DNA from: Anaerobacillus arseniciselenatis
GTDB taxonomy: Bacteria > Bacillota > Bacilli > Bacillales > Anaerobacillaceae
DNA: 64,000 nt
Direction of reading: 5' to 3'
Assembly (NCBI RefSeq): GCF_001865995.1
Contig: NZ_MLQQ01000001.1
Location: 248,001 to 312,000, forward strand
Shown here: piece after piece, positions 33,848 through 42,792 of the stretch
Position numbering within the stretch: the first letter of the stretch is position 1
How the letters are laid out: each line of letters begins with the position of its first letter
Position numbers and translations under genes: made by a program
The notes under the pieces: model-generated
The model's database searches: none
What the model was told of the DNA's origin: nothing
The model's input: only the letters and a program-made list of their open reading frames with translations

Positions 33848-34303
33848 TTATGAAATCTTTTTTACTACAGCCTCTAATTCCTTATTTAGTTCTTTTTGAA
33901 CATCTTTCATTTCACTTTTAACAACTCTCCCTATTTCCTTTCCGGACTCAAACTCTTCTTTCATTATACTTTTCACTAATTTTCTAATTTCTTTTGCACT
34001 AATCTCATCTTTTTGTTGAATTTCTTCAAGTGTTTTTTTCGCTTCATTTAAAAGATGGTTACCTTCTTCCACTACCTTTTTTGAAATATCTGCAGATCGC
34101 TCATCTAAAGTTTTTGAAAAAGCATCAAATTTTTCTTTTAATAAACTTGCTGCTTCCTCAGCATTCTTTTTACTATTTTCATATTGTTCATTTAAATCAT
34201 CACGCAGCTCTGGCCCAGATTTTGGTGTCGTAAGTACAGCAACTGTCGCTCCTACTACACCACCAATCACAGTTCCTAAAATTAACCCTTTTTGTTTATC
34301 CAT
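33848..34303 (-). CDS. YtxH-domain protein
   Basis: A 151-residue protein: an N-terminal hydrophobic helix (about 7-25: LILGTVIGGVVGATVAVLTT) and PKSGPELRDDL, the YtxH signature, then a long amphipathic coiled coil rich in Lys and Glu. YtxH-type proteins are membrane-anchored general-stress proteins in Bacillus; the function is not defined. AAGGAGAG precedes the ATG. First gene of a two-gene unit with the PRC-barrel protein. Confidence 0.88.
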   Translation of the reverse strand: MDKQKGLILGTVIGGVVGATVAVLTTPKSGPELRDDLNEQYENSKKNAEEAASLLKEKFDAFSKTLDERSADISKKVVEEGNHLLNEAKKTLEEIQQKDEISAKEIRKLVKSIMKEEFESGKEIGRVVKSEMKDVQKELNKELEAVVKKIS

Positions 34304-34560
34304 TTTGAACTCTCCTTGTAAAGTTATAGTATTTGTTATGCTTGTCCGATTTTGTTTCCTATCTTTACACGAAAGTAAATCTCCCCTTTATAAATAAATT
34401 AATTTAAGTTCGCTTAATCTTTTTACTTATATTCAATCAATACCCACTTGTACTAGTTTAAAACATACCCGAGGTATTACGGATCGACGACATCCTGCAT
34501 AAAAGATAAAATTAAAACAAATAATTAGAAAGTGAAATGAGTGAAACGGAGGCGGGATCC

Positions 34561-34821
34561 ATGCTACAAAAAGATCAAGTTGATGAATATTTACATAAAG
34601 CACAAGATGCGATTGATAGTGCTCATAAAGAATTGTTAGATGTGAAGTTAATTCAACAAAATGACCCGACTGAATATCCTTTTATTATGAATCAGATCAT
34701 GGAGCTTGATGAGGAAATTAATGATTTATTGACAGATGCATCTCCAGAACAACGTGAGCAGCTAGAAGAAGCCCAGCAGCAATTACAAGAAACAAAATCA
34801 ATAATGATCAAAGGAATATGA
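34561..34821 (+). CDS. DUF2524 (YtzC-like) small helical protein
   Basis: An 86-residue all-helical protein (LHKAQDAIDSAHKELLDVKL, then MNQIMELDEEINDLLTDAS), matching DUF2524/YtzC of Bacillus in pattern and size. Function unknown; no signal peptide. ATG 34561 was chosen for the GGAGGC eight bases upstream. An upstream in-frame ATG at 34537 would add eight residues but overlaps weaker context. Confidence 0.75.
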   Translation: MLQKDQVDEYLHKAQDAIDSAHKELLDVKLIQQNDPTEYPFIMNQIMELDEEINDLLTDASPEQREQLEEAQQQLQETKSIMIKGI

Positions 34822-34877
34822 TAAAGTAAATCCGTAAATAGCGGATATTTCATATAAAACGTAACCATCTCCTATAT

Positions 34878-34958
34878 AAAAGAACGAGCGATTTCCTTCT
34901 CTTCGCTTTAAACTTCTATTGAATTTTAGAGGCTCGTTCAGGAAATCACTCGCTCTTT
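34878..34958 (+). repeat. Co-varying hairpin repeat, copy F
   Basis: Stem AAAGAACGAGCGATTTCC / GGAAATCACTCGCTCTTTT around CTTCGCTTTAAACTTC ... TTTTAGAGGCTCGTTC. No tail; a REP-type terminator begins 9 bp later. Confidence 0.85.
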
Positions 34959-34967
34959 TTTCATACA

Positions 34968-35090
34968 AAGGGACTGTCCCATAAGTGTCTGACACCATGT
35001 AGAACTTCTAAATATGGACGTATTAATTTATTATCCGTCTATATTTGGTGCCTAACGGTGTCTGACACTTTCTTTTGGGACAGTCCCTTT
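34968..35090. repeat. REP-type terminator (long form)
   Basis: Outer arms AAGGGACTGTCCCA / TGGGACAGTCCCTT, each followed inward by AGTGTCTGACAC, enclosing about 65 bp with a second inverted repeat (CTAAATATGGACG / CGTCTATATTTGG). Lies between convergent DUF2524 and nrnB genes. Confidence 0.85.
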
Positions 35091-35097
35091 GTTATTT

Positions 35098-36366
35098 CTA
35101 ATGATGAAGTTGATCGGCTTCATTTTCATTAGTAACGTTCATATACGGCTTTACGTCTTCATCTAATTCTTCCGTTAATTTCAATTGCCTATACTCGATG
35201 GCATTTTCCATAAGGAAGCGAATAAAGAATTCATCTCGTACGAGCCACGCTGAATGATAGCGTTTAACGTAGTTTTCTGCTTCTTTAAAGGTGGAAAACT
35301 CCTCTTCGATTAATGACCCGTTCCATTCAACTAGCCAGTTTTTCTGATCTGCTGCGTAAATAAAAAATTGATCATCACCGCGGTTTTCATAAAGGGAGCC
35401 ATGTGGCGCTTCCTTTAAATTGTATTGGTTTCGAAACGCATCAGCGCGCATCGGCTCTATTTTAAAAGGTTCTGCAACGAACGCTTCATAAGCATCAGGT
35501 GTAAGCGAGCACCCTGCAGCTTTCGCATGTCCTCCACCGCCATAATTTCCTGCAACATCTGATACATCAATGTGATCATGAATCGTTCGAAGGCTCATTC
35601 TTTTGCCACCGACACTAACAATCGCTATATAATCAAGGTGAGGATTGTCTTTTCCCAGTTCATTTCCTAGCTCTGAATGATACGATTCCGCATGAACAAT
35701 TCCCGTACAAAAGTCATCAATAAACGTTTGTACGATTTCACGCTTTTTTCTACGAAGATAACGTTGAATTTTGTCTTCTTCAAGCTCTAGTATCTTTTCT
35801 TCAAACTCGTCAAAACGAAACGCCTCATTCTTCTTTAGCCTTTCGACCATCCGTTCCTCAAATTCATCAATAGAAAGCATAAAAAATAAATCATTTAACT
35901 GCTTTGCTTCTTTATTATCGTTTTTATCCCACTCCCACGTATCATATTGTCGAACTAGCTCAACAAAATAATCGAGGGGTTCCGTCGCTGTAATTAATCC
36001 TTCATTTTTTAGGTATTCATAAAAAAGACTAGTTGCTGATGCTAAACGGCCGTCTTCATATTCAACTTGTACATCCGCCCAGCTATAGTTGTTAAAATGA
36101 AGAGCGGTTTTATGGTGGTCAATTAACTGGACTTGACCACCTTTACTGACATAATCATCTAGACCTTTTTCATTTTTTTCATTAACAGAAAGATCGGTGA
36201 TAAAAACAAAGTCACCTTTTTTCGGCTTTTCAAGAAACCGTGTAACTTGAAAATCTAAACCCATTAAAGAGTTGTAGCGGATCTCTACATTACCATTAAA
36301 CGCTAGTTTAGCGACAATCCCACACCCAACCCCGTCTAAATCATTATGCGTATATAACCGATACAT
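35098..36366 (-). CDS. nrnB: DHH-family oligoribonuclease NrnB-like
   Basis: A 422-residue phosphodiesterase. The DHH domain shows YTHNDLDGVGCGI (metal ligands) near the start, FITDLSVN near 56 and LIDHHKTAL near 84; the DHHA1 domain has NYGGGGHAKAAGCSL near 290. This matches Bacillus NrnB (YngD), a nanoRNase that degrades short RNAs and possibly pGpG; the family assignment over generic DHH proteins is likely. An additional C-terminal part of about 110 residues follows. ATG 36366 has GAGGAGTGG before it; the upstream GTG is within that site. Confidence 0.85.
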   Translation of the reverse strand: MYRLYTHNDLDGVGCGIVAKLAFNGNVEIRYNSLMGLDFQVTRFLEKPKKGDFVFITDLSVNEKNEKGLDDYVSKGGQVQLIDHHKTALHFNNYSWADVQVEYEDGRLASATSLFYEYLKNEGLITATEPLDYFVELVRQYDTWEWDKNDNKEAKQLNDLFFMLSIDEFEERMVERLKKNEAFRFDEFEEKILELEEDKIQRYLRRKKREIVQTFIDDFCTGIVHAESYHSELGNELGKDNPHLDYIAIVSVGGKRMSLRTIHDHIDVSDVAGNYGGGGHAKAAGCSLTPDAYEAFVAEPFKIEPMRADAFRNQYNLKEAPHGSLYENRGDDQFFIYAADQKNWLVEWNGSLIEEEFSTFKEAENYVKRYHSAWLVRDEFFIRFLMENAIEYRQLKLTEELDEDVKPYMNVTNENEADQLHH

Positions 36367-36527
36367 ATTTTCCACTCCTCTATATTAAATCCGCAGTAAT
36401 TATGTACGTAGCCCGATTGGCACTTTTTTAGTATGTACTAATCAATGCAACCTAATTAGGAGGATTTTAAAGGCAAATATCTTACAAAACATTAATGACA
36501 GGTCCCGTCACCATCTAGAAATGTAAA

Positions 36528-36602
36528 TGCCGGCCGAGTTCTCTCGCTTCGCTTTAAACCTCTAACAAAATTTAGAGGCTCACTCGAGAACTCGACCGGA
36601 CT
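36528..36602 (+). repeat. Co-varying hairpin repeat, copy G
   Basis: Stem GCCGGCCGAGTTCTC / GAGAACTCGACCGGA around CTTCGCTTTAAACCTC ... TTTAGAGGCTCACTC. Preceded by GACAGGTCCCGTCACCATCT, the same lead-in as copies B and E. Closest to copy B. Confidence 0.85.
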
Positions 36603-36665
36603 TTTTTTCATAAAAATTAGCATCACGATGCATGTGAACATCTGGTAAATTTTTGATTAATTTAA

Positions 36666-36779
36666 TGAATTTCATAATTCATTATTTTCGCCACGAAGAT
36701 CAATATATAGTTGCCGTCAAAACCATTTGCAAACTATATATTGCGTGATGTGGCTCGTTATTTGTAATTATGAAATTCA
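36666..36779 (-). repeat. Palindromic MITE-like element, copy 6
   Basis: Full-length (114 bp), nearly identical to copy 1. Its right end touches the stop codon (TGA at 36781-36783) of the SGNH esterase gene. Confidence 0.85.
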
Positions 36780-36780
36780 C

Positions 36781-37698
36781 TCAATTATTAGAAACCCAAT
36801 TTTTTAATAACCTTGTAAAAGAATATGAACTCGTTTCTTCTTCACCACCCCAGACAGTTTCAGTAATGACATTGGCGATGCGTTCATATCCTCGCTGGTT
36901 AGGGTGAATGTCTGCCCTTAAAATGTGGGTAAATAATGCTTCTCTATGCACAAATGAATCTGCTATTGGTGCTAAAACAATGTTAAAATCATCCTCCTGA
37001 TAGCTGTATACAACCTCTTTTACTTCTTTCGAAAATTGAGTAGTAAGAAGGTTTAACTTTTCATACATCTCTCCATTAAAGTGTGGAAAAGGGTTGTATT
37101 GGTCGGTAATAACAACTTTTACATCGGGATTTAATTGAAAAATAATATTTAAACTTGTTTCAATATTTTTTCTGTACACTTCAATTCTTTCATCTAAAAA
37201 CTGCTGTAGCTGTTTATCGTCAAGGTCACGAATATCTAAGTACGTTCTTGCACCGAAGTCATTTCCACCAATCGTTATCGTCATTAAATTTGCTTTTTTA
37301 ATATCTTCCTTCATTGCTGGAAAGTCTCCAATGATTTGCCTTAAGCGAGGATCTAATAACCAAGGTTGAATATCAGATCTTCTAACCGATTTCTCTTCAT
37401 CCATACTAACGAGAAGATTTTTAAGTCCCGTACTAGTTAAACCAATGACACCATAATTAGACATCGTAGCCTCAGCATTAAAGCTTAATGCCTCTTCAAA
37501 TACACGATCAACAAACCCGTAAACTTTTGCATCAGAGTCCCAAAGGTGTTGCGGTTCAAAACCGACAGTAAGCGAATCACCAAGTGCTACGTAATGAAAT
37601 GAGTCATTATTCGCCTCAGTTGGTACAACATGTAAAAAGCTAAAAACTAAAGTAAATATGACGACTAGTATTGATATTTTACTAGTTATAATCTTCAT
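36781..37698 (-). CDS. Secreted SGNH/GDSL-type esterase
   Basis: A 305-residue hydrolase with a signal peptide (about 1-29, ending PTEA). Block I is YVALGDSLTVGFEPQ (catalytic Ser), block II Gly is in SNYGVIGLTSTGL, block III is TIGGNDFG, and block V DIHPNQRG holds the catalytic Asp and His. It resembles Bacillus YpmR-type lipases. Predicted to act outside the membrane on lipids or acyl groups; the substrate is unknown. A clear GGAGGCATTTTT precedes the ATG. The stop codon borders a MITE copy. Confidence 0.9.
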   Translation of the reverse strand: MKIITSKISILVVIFTLVFSFLHVVPTEANNDSFHYVALGDSLTVGFEPQHLWDSDAKVYGFVDRVFEEALSFNAEATMSNYGVIGLTSTGLKNLLVSMDEEKSVRRSDIQPWLLDPRLRQIIGDFPAMKEDIKKANLMTITIGGNDFGARTYLDIRDLDDKQLQQFLDERIEVYRKNIETSLNIIFQLNPDVKVVITDQYNPFPHFNGEMYEKLNLLTTQFSKEVKEVVYSYQEDDFNIVLAPIADSFVHREALFTHILRADIHPNQRGYERIANVITETVWGGEEETSSYSFTRLLKNWVSNN

Positions 37699-37780
37699 AA
37701 AAATGCCTCCTTGAATAATAATCAGCCTAATTTACTATTATTCTAGAAAGCCTTTAAAATTCCTGCATTTTTTTATCTGC

Positions 37781-37830
37781 CGAATTTTAGAGGCTAGCTC
37801 AAGAAACTCGGCCAGCAATTTTATTTTCAT
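37781..37830 (+). repeat. Co-varying hairpin repeat, copy H (right half only)
   Basis: Starts abruptly at CGAATTTTAGAGGC and continues AAGAAACTCGGCCAGCA; the left arm is missing. CCAACAAACCAACTAGCC at about 37928-37945 could be its tail. Confidence 0.65.
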
Positions 37831-38005
37831 ATAAAAACAACCATCTTCTAAAACAAGAATGATAATTATTAGCTTGGCAATATCCTGTTAAAGTAAAAAT
37901 ATGTATTAATCGTGTTTTTTCCTATCTAACTAACCAACAAACCAACTAGCCAACTAAAAAAAGTGTATAATACAAGCGTAGTAAAAAAAAGTTGGAGGTA
38001 ACATT

Positions 38006-38344
38006 ATGTCAGACATTTCAATACCTGCGCAAAGACAATTAGAAGCCTATAACAATCGAGATATCGATGCATTTATGGAGTGTTATTCTGAAAACTGTGT
38101 TGTTGAAGATGGTGCAGGGAACATTTTAATGGAGAATAAAGACGCAATGCGAAAGCGTTATGATCTTCTTTTTCAAGAAAGTCCAGATCTTCATTGCCGC
38201 TTAGTTTCTCGTATTGTTCTTGAAAATTATGTATTAGATGAAGAACGCGTGACTGGATCTCGTGGCTCAAGTGAAGAACGCCATGTCGTAGCCGTATATA
38301 AAATTGAAAACGGCTTAATTACTCATGTGAGGTTTTTAAATTAA
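38006..38344 (+). CDS. NTF2/SnoaL-like protein
   Basis: A 112-residue protein with the cone-shaped SnoaL/NTF2 fold pattern: QLEAYNNRDIDAFMECYSENCVVEDG at the start (split as QLEAYNNRDIDAFMEC and YSENCVVEDG), RYDLLFQESPDLHCRL in the middle and HVVAVYKIENGLITHVRFL at the end. Members are isomerases, cyclases or simply ligand-binding proteins; the function cannot be told. TTGGAGGT lies before the ATG. Its transcript should end in the REP-type terminator immediately downstream. Confidence 0.82.
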   Translation: MSDISIPAQRQLEAYNNRDIDAFMECYSENCVVEDGAGNILMENKDAMRKRYDLLFQESPDLHCRLVSRIVLENYVLDEERVTGSRGSSEERHVVAVYKIENGLITHVRFLN

Positions 38345-38471
38345 AAAGAGGTTGGGCCAAAAGTGTCTGACACAACAAGTAAACTACTTTATATAGACAA
38401 AAAGGCTTTAATGTATGTCTATATGTAGGTGTGAAACGGTGTCTGACACTTGTTTTGGCCCAACCTCTTTT
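38345..38471. repeat. REP-type terminator (long form)
   Basis: AAAAGAGGTTGGGCCAAAA / TTTTGGCCCAACCTCTTTT with AGTGTCTGACAC inside each arm and a TATATAGACAAAAAGGCTTT centre. The centre is shared, in the opposite orientation, with the copy at 59665. Confidence 0.85.
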
Positions 38472-38487
38472 AATCAGATATTCTTAA

Positions 38488-40677
38488 CTATTTCTTCAAC
38501 TTCGCTAACGCCTCGGCAAACGGATTGTTAAACGGTTCGTCTTCTTGCTTATTTTGCTGCTTTATATATTTTGAAACTTCTTTTTTCGATACTTTCGTGT
38601 TTTTCTCTTTGTTTTTACGTTCTTTAAAGGTTGACAGTTTTTCGCGATGCCCGCATTTACATACGAAAATTTGCGCTTCACCTTCACCACGAAGCTCTAA
38701 CTTTTTCTTGCAGTTTGGACATCTAGCGTTCGATGTTTGAGATATCGTCTTTTTATAGCCACACTCACGATCTTGACAGACGTGCATTTTTCCACGCTTT
38801 CCATTCACTTCAAGTAGTAACTTCCCACATTCAGGACATTTACTTCCTGTCAGATTATCATGTTTGAATTTTTTCTTACTGTTTTTAATTTCATTTACAA
38901 CGAGTTTAGAGTAGCTTTTCATTTCATTAATAAAACTATTTTTATCTAGTTTACCTTTCGAAATTGCTTCGAGCTTTTGTTCCCAGTCCGCTGTTAAGGC
39001 TGGTGACTTTAAGTCATCAGGTGCTATGTCAAGAAGCTGCTTTCCTTTACCTGTCACAAAAATATCTTTGCCACTTTTTTCAATAAGGAACGTATTAAAA
39101 AGCTTTTCGATAATGTCGGCCCGAGTGGCTACCGTTCCTAATCCACCTGTTTTCCCAAGTGTTTTCGCAAGATCTTTATCGTTTTCTACCATATATTTTC
39201 CTGGGTTTTCCATTGCTGAAAGAAGTGTCGCTTCGTTAAACGGTGCTGGTGGCTTCGTTTCACCCGATGTTTGCCTCAACGATGTAATCGTAAGTTTGTC
39301 ACCTTTCGTAATGTTTGGTAACTGTTGATCTTTTAAATCGCCGTCTTCCTCATCTTCAAAGCGATTTTCATAAACTTCTTTCCAACCAAGGGACTGAACG
39401 ATTTTACCACTAGCAATAAACGTTTCTCCAACAATTTTTGCTTTCAGCTTCGTCTGCTCGTATAAAAACGGTGGCGAAAGAACAGCTAAGAAGCGCTTAA
39501 CAACTAAATCATAAATCTTTCGTTCTTTATCCGAGAGTTTTGATAAGTTAACAAATTCTTCTGTTGGTAAAATGGCGTGATGATCAGACACTTTACTGTC
39601 ATCGACAAATGATTTGTTTGCCTTAATTGGTACTTTCGCAATTTTCGCTGCCGCTTTTGCATAAGGTCCAATACCACAGGCTTTAACCCGTTCTTTTAGC
39701 GTATCAACAATATCTGTTGAGATAAATCGCGAATCTGTTCTCGGATACGTTAAAATTTTATGTTGTTCGTAAAGCTTTTGCATAATCGAAAGTGTTTCTT
39801 TTGCCGAATAACCAAAGGCTTTGTTTGCATCACGTTGTAGTTCTGTTAAATCATAAAGCTGTGGTGCAAAGCTTTTCTTCGCTGTTTTAGTTACTTCTGC
39901 CACTTCGGCAACTTTACTACCTTTTAGCTGCTTTAGTATCTCGTCATTTTTTTCCTTATTAAATGTTTTCAGATCCTTGGATTTTTCATCTTGCCAAGTA
40001 AGCTTTAAATTTTTATCAGTTTGCACAGCAATTCCGTAAAACGATTTCGGTTTAAACTGTTTAATCTCTTCTTCGCGTTTAGCAATAATCGCTATTGTAG
40101 GTGTTTGTACGCGCCCACAAGAAAGTTGCGCATTAAACTTTGTCGTCAACGCTCTCGTAGCGTTCATACCGACAAACCAATCCGCCTCTGAGCGAGCAAC
40201 AGCAGAAGCAAATAAATTTTCATATTGTTTGCCTGGCTTTAAGTTCTTAAAGCCTTCTTTAATTGCCTTATCAGTGACAGACGAAATCCAAAGTCGTTTC
40301 ACAGGTTTTTTCACATGTGCTTTTTCAATGATCCAACGCGCAACCAATTCTCCTTCACGCCCAGCATCGGTGGCGATTATCACTTCGCTCACATCTTTAC
40401 GATTTAGCTGCGATTTAACCGCTTGAAATTGCTTCCCTGTTTTTTTAATAACGACTAATTTTAAATCTTTTGGAAGCATTGGCAAATCTTCTAATCGCCA
40501 TGCTTTATATTTATCATCATAAGTTTCTGGGTCAGCTAGTGTCACTAAGTGACCGAGCGCCCAAGTTACAATATATTCGTTTCCTTCAAGGAAGCCGTTG
40601 CCTTTTTTCGGACAGTTTAAAACGCGCGCAATATCCCTTCCGACAGAGGGCTTCTCACATAACACTACTTTTTTCAT
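38488..40677 (-). CDS. topB: DNA topoisomerase III
   Basis: A 729-residue type IA topoisomerase. The N-terminal Toprim domain starts KKVVLCEKPSVGRDIARVL and includes ATDAGREGELVARWI near 104-118. The active-site tyrosine is in ILTYPRTDSRFIS near 310. Domain III-IV motifs (GGLGTVATRADIIEKL, about 500) follow. The C-terminus has two zinc-ribbon-like Cys sets (CPECGKLL..., CPNCKKKL...CKCGH) and a short charged tail. It resolves recombination and replication intermediates. ATG 40677 follows AAAGGATG; length is close to the Bacillus TopB. Confidence 0.95.
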   Translation of the reverse strand: MKKVVLCEKPSVGRDIARVLNCPKKGNGFLEGNEYIVTWALGHLVTLADPETYDDKYKAWRLEDLPMLPKDLKLVVIKKTGKQFQAVKSQLNRKDVSEVIIATDAGREGELVARWIIEKAHVKKPVKRLWISSVTDKAIKEGFKNLKPGKQYENLFASAVARSEADWFVGMNATRALTTKFNAQLSCGRVQTPTIAIIAKREEEIKQFKPKSFYGIAVQTDKNLKLTWQDEKSKDLKTFNKEKNDEILKQLKGSKVAEVAEVTKTAKKSFAPQLYDLTELQRDANKAFGYSAKETLSIMQKLYEQHKILTYPRTDSRFISTDIVDTLKERVKACGIGPYAKAAAKIAKVPIKANKSFVDDSKVSDHHAILPTEEFVNLSKLSDKERKIYDLVVKRFLAVLSPPFLYEQTKLKAKIVGETFIASGKIVQSLGWKEVYENRFEDEEDGDLKDQQLPNITKGDKLTITSLRQTSGETKPPAPFNEATLLSAMENPGKYMVENDKDLAKTLGKTGGLGTVATRADIIEKLFNTFLIEKSGKDIFVTGKGKQLLDIAPDDLKSPALTADWEQKLEAISKGKLDKNSFINEMKSYSKLVVNEIKNSKKKFKHDNLTGSKCPECGKLLLEVNGKRGKMHVCQDRECGYKKTISQTSNARCPNCKKKLELRGEGEAQIFVCKCGHREKLSTFKERKNKEKNTKVSKKEVSKYIKQQNKQEDEPFNNPFAEALAKLKK

Positions 40678-40872
40678 GAAAAACATCCTTTCAAGTTAGC
40701 TACCCATTACTATACCATAACTTCATGGTCAAATCTTTTTTCACAGAAAAAAGGCAACTAATAGCATTAAGCTTCTAGTCACCTTCTTTAAGCTCTATTA
40801 TTTAATGAATAATAATACATCAAAGTTATTATTCATTAAATATAGTTTTAGTACAAAAACTCCCCGTAAGGA

Positions 40873-41056
40873 AAAGCGCAAGGCGCCCGCCTATCGGCGA
40901 AAACCGGTGGAAGACCTTCCCGTAGCGGTCAGGTTTTAGACCGCAAGGGAAAGTCTGAAGCGGTCAAGCCGATGGCGCCTGCTCCTGCGATTACTCGTCG
41001 CAAAACTCCACTGCAGCATATTCATTGAAGCGTCTTGGAGCTAGACACCTTTCCAA
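40873..41056 (+). repeat. GCGCAAG-type intergenic element, copy 2
   Basis: Same as the copy at 17659 through GCCGATGGCGCCTG, then about 55 extra bases (GCGATTACTCGTCGCAAAAC, CTGCAGC) before GGAGCTAGACACCTTTCC. The two copies therefore differ by an internal insertion or deletion. Confidence 0.8.
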
Positions 41057-41089
41057 GTTCAAATATTATATACTTTCTTATCTTTTTAA

Positions 41090-41114
41090 AAAAACACCCG
41101 CTAATGCGGGCGTT
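41090..41114 (-). terminator. Terminator of the 87-residue gene
   Basis: CGCCCGC-ATTA-GCGGGTG on the minus strand followed by TTTTTTT. Confidence 0.8.
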
Positions 41115-41174
41115 ACAGTTTATAGACACAGTATTTTTTTACATCAATTCAGACTATTAGGAAAAATTCATTCG

Positions 41175-41438
41175 TTATTCTTGGATTGGGTCTGGTGTCA
41201 TCCCTTCTTTTTTAACTTTTTTATTCGTTTTCATATTCTCCATTTCTTTACCAAGCTTTTTTACATCTTCTAAATCTGTTGCCATAGTATTTAGAGTTTT
41301 GTCTTTTTCGCGCTGCTCGTCTCCTTGCTTTTTTGAGATTGGATTTTCTAACTGTTTTTTATCCTTATAATCATCAATTTTACCCGCGCCTAATCCTTCG
41401 TTGATCATCTCATCAATTTGTTCTTTTTCCGGTTTCAT
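41175..41438 (-). CDS. Small hydrophilic protein, function unknown
   Basis: An 87-residue, very charged, probably partly disordered helical protein (MKPEKEQIDEMINEGLGAG, then KDKTLNTMATDLEDVKKL). No cysteine, no membrane segment. GGAGG lies 12 bases before the chosen ATG; an in-frame ATG four codons upstream starts right on that site and is less likely. It ends at its own strong terminator. I do not recognise the family; such proteins in Bacillus are often spore or stress proteins, but that is inference. Confidence 0.6.
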   Translation of the reverse strand: MKPEKEQIDEMINEGLGAGKIDDYKDKKQLENPISKKQGDEQREKDKTLNTMATDLEDVKKLGKEMENMKTNKKVKKEGMTPDPIQE

Positions 41439-41697
41439 AAAGAAGATCATCCTCCAATCTTTTTTTACTAAACTAAGTCGATTGCGCCATTTACTAATAA
41501 GTCGTTTACGTAACGGATAACCTTATTTTTTAGTACCTTACTAATCTGTTCCCAAGCTCGTCCTAGTGTAAACATTAAATTTAAAGACGAAAGCTAGTGT
41601 TCGAGAATTTATTCGTTTGGCTAAATTTTTCATTTACTAAAGTCCTTTATCTCGTTAAAATATGGATAGTAAATTGATAGGAATCGAGGCTAGAACG

Positions 41698-42639
41698 ATG
41701 GGAAAGAAATTAAATGAACAAAGTATCGGGATCTTCGCGGCACTGGCTGCGTATATCTTATGGGGGGTATTTCCTCTATATTGGAAATTACTCAATCACG
41801 TACCTGCTGATGAGGTGCTTGCACATAGAATTATATGGTCACTTGTATTAATGTTTGTAATTTTACTAGCTTTAGGGAAGTTGCCATCCTTTTTCAAAGA
41901 TGTAAAAATGATTTTTTCATCAAAAAAGCAACTACTTTTCATGTTACTCGCTTCGATTTTTATTAGCGTAAATTGGTTTACATATATTTGGTCAGTAGCT
42001 AACGAACAACTAGTTGAAGCAAGCTTAGGTTATTACATTAATCCACTCGTTAGCGTAGTACTAGCAGTCGTTATATTTAAAGAAAAATTGACACGCTCAC
42101 AAGGCCTTGCTTTTATTCTAGCGACAATCGGAGTTGCTATCTTAGCTGTCTACACTGGTGGCACACCAATCGCCGCCCTTACGTTAGCATTTAGCTTCGC
42201 CTTTTACGGCGCGTTAAAAAAAGTCGTTAAAGTTGGTGCACTTACAAGTCTTGCCGTCGAAACGATGCTTGTAACACCGATTGCTCTCATTTACTTAACG
42301 ATGATTCACGCCACCGTTAGCGATGCTTTTTACGTTCACTCTCTATCAACTTTCGCTTTATTAATTGGGGCTGGAATTGCAACAAGCGTACCACTCCTCT
42401 TATTTGCGATTGGAGCTCGACGTATCCCGCTATCGATGATCGGCTTTTTACAATATTTAGCTCCAACCATTACACTATTTATTGGGATCTTTCTTTTCAA
42501 AGAACCTTTCAGTAGCGTCCATTTACTAGCTTTTTCATTTATATGGGTGGCTCTAGCACTTTACACTTTTTCTAAATCAAAAATATATCGACGGATCCAA
42601 TTAGATAAGGTCGCAAAGGAAAAACAGGCAGCTAGTTAA
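41698..42639 (+). CDS. rarD: RarD family permease (EamA superfamily)
   Basis: A 313-residue protein with ten membrane helices. AAYILWGVFPLYWKLL near 15-30 and NWFTYIWSVANEQLVEASLGYYINPLVSV (seen as NWFTYIWSV and ASLGYYINPL) near 95-125 are RarD hallmarks; PLSMIGFLQYLAPTITLF lies in the second half. RarD proteins belong to the drug/metabolite transporter group; the substrate is unknown (chloramphenicol sensitivity in the named relative). ATG 41698 was chosen for GAGG eight bases upstream and family length; an ATG 12 codons earlier has no binding site. Confidence 0.9.
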   Translation: MGKKLNEQSIGIFAALAAYILWGVFPLYWKLLNHVPADEVLAHRIIWSLVLMFVILLALGKLPSFFKDVKMIFSSKKQLLFMLLASIFISVNWFTYIWSVANEQLVEASLGYYINPLVSVVLAVVIFKEKLTRSQGLAFILATIGVAILAVYTGGTPIAALTLAFSFAFYGALKKVVKVGALTSLAVETMLVTPIALIYLTMIHATVSDAFYVHSLSTFALLIGAGIATSVPLLLFAIGARRIPLSMIGFLQYLAPTITLFIGIFLFKEPFSSVHLLAFSFIWVALALYTFSKSKIYRRIQLDKVAKEKQAAS

Positions 42640-42792
42640 CCTCATCAACTGGTGGATTGTGATGGATAATTGTTTCCAAAAGCATAACTCCCTTCCAAAA
42701 AATAGTCATAATATTGTATGCCTTAACAAATGAAGTGCGTTAAGAACTTTCTAGTCCCTTTTTTCATACTTTAAAAGTATGGAGGGGATGCG

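Noticed and set aside
41025-41273. Open frame of 82 codons
   Set aside because: It overlaps the GCGC element, a terminator and the opposite-strand 87-residue gene; composition is not protein-like.
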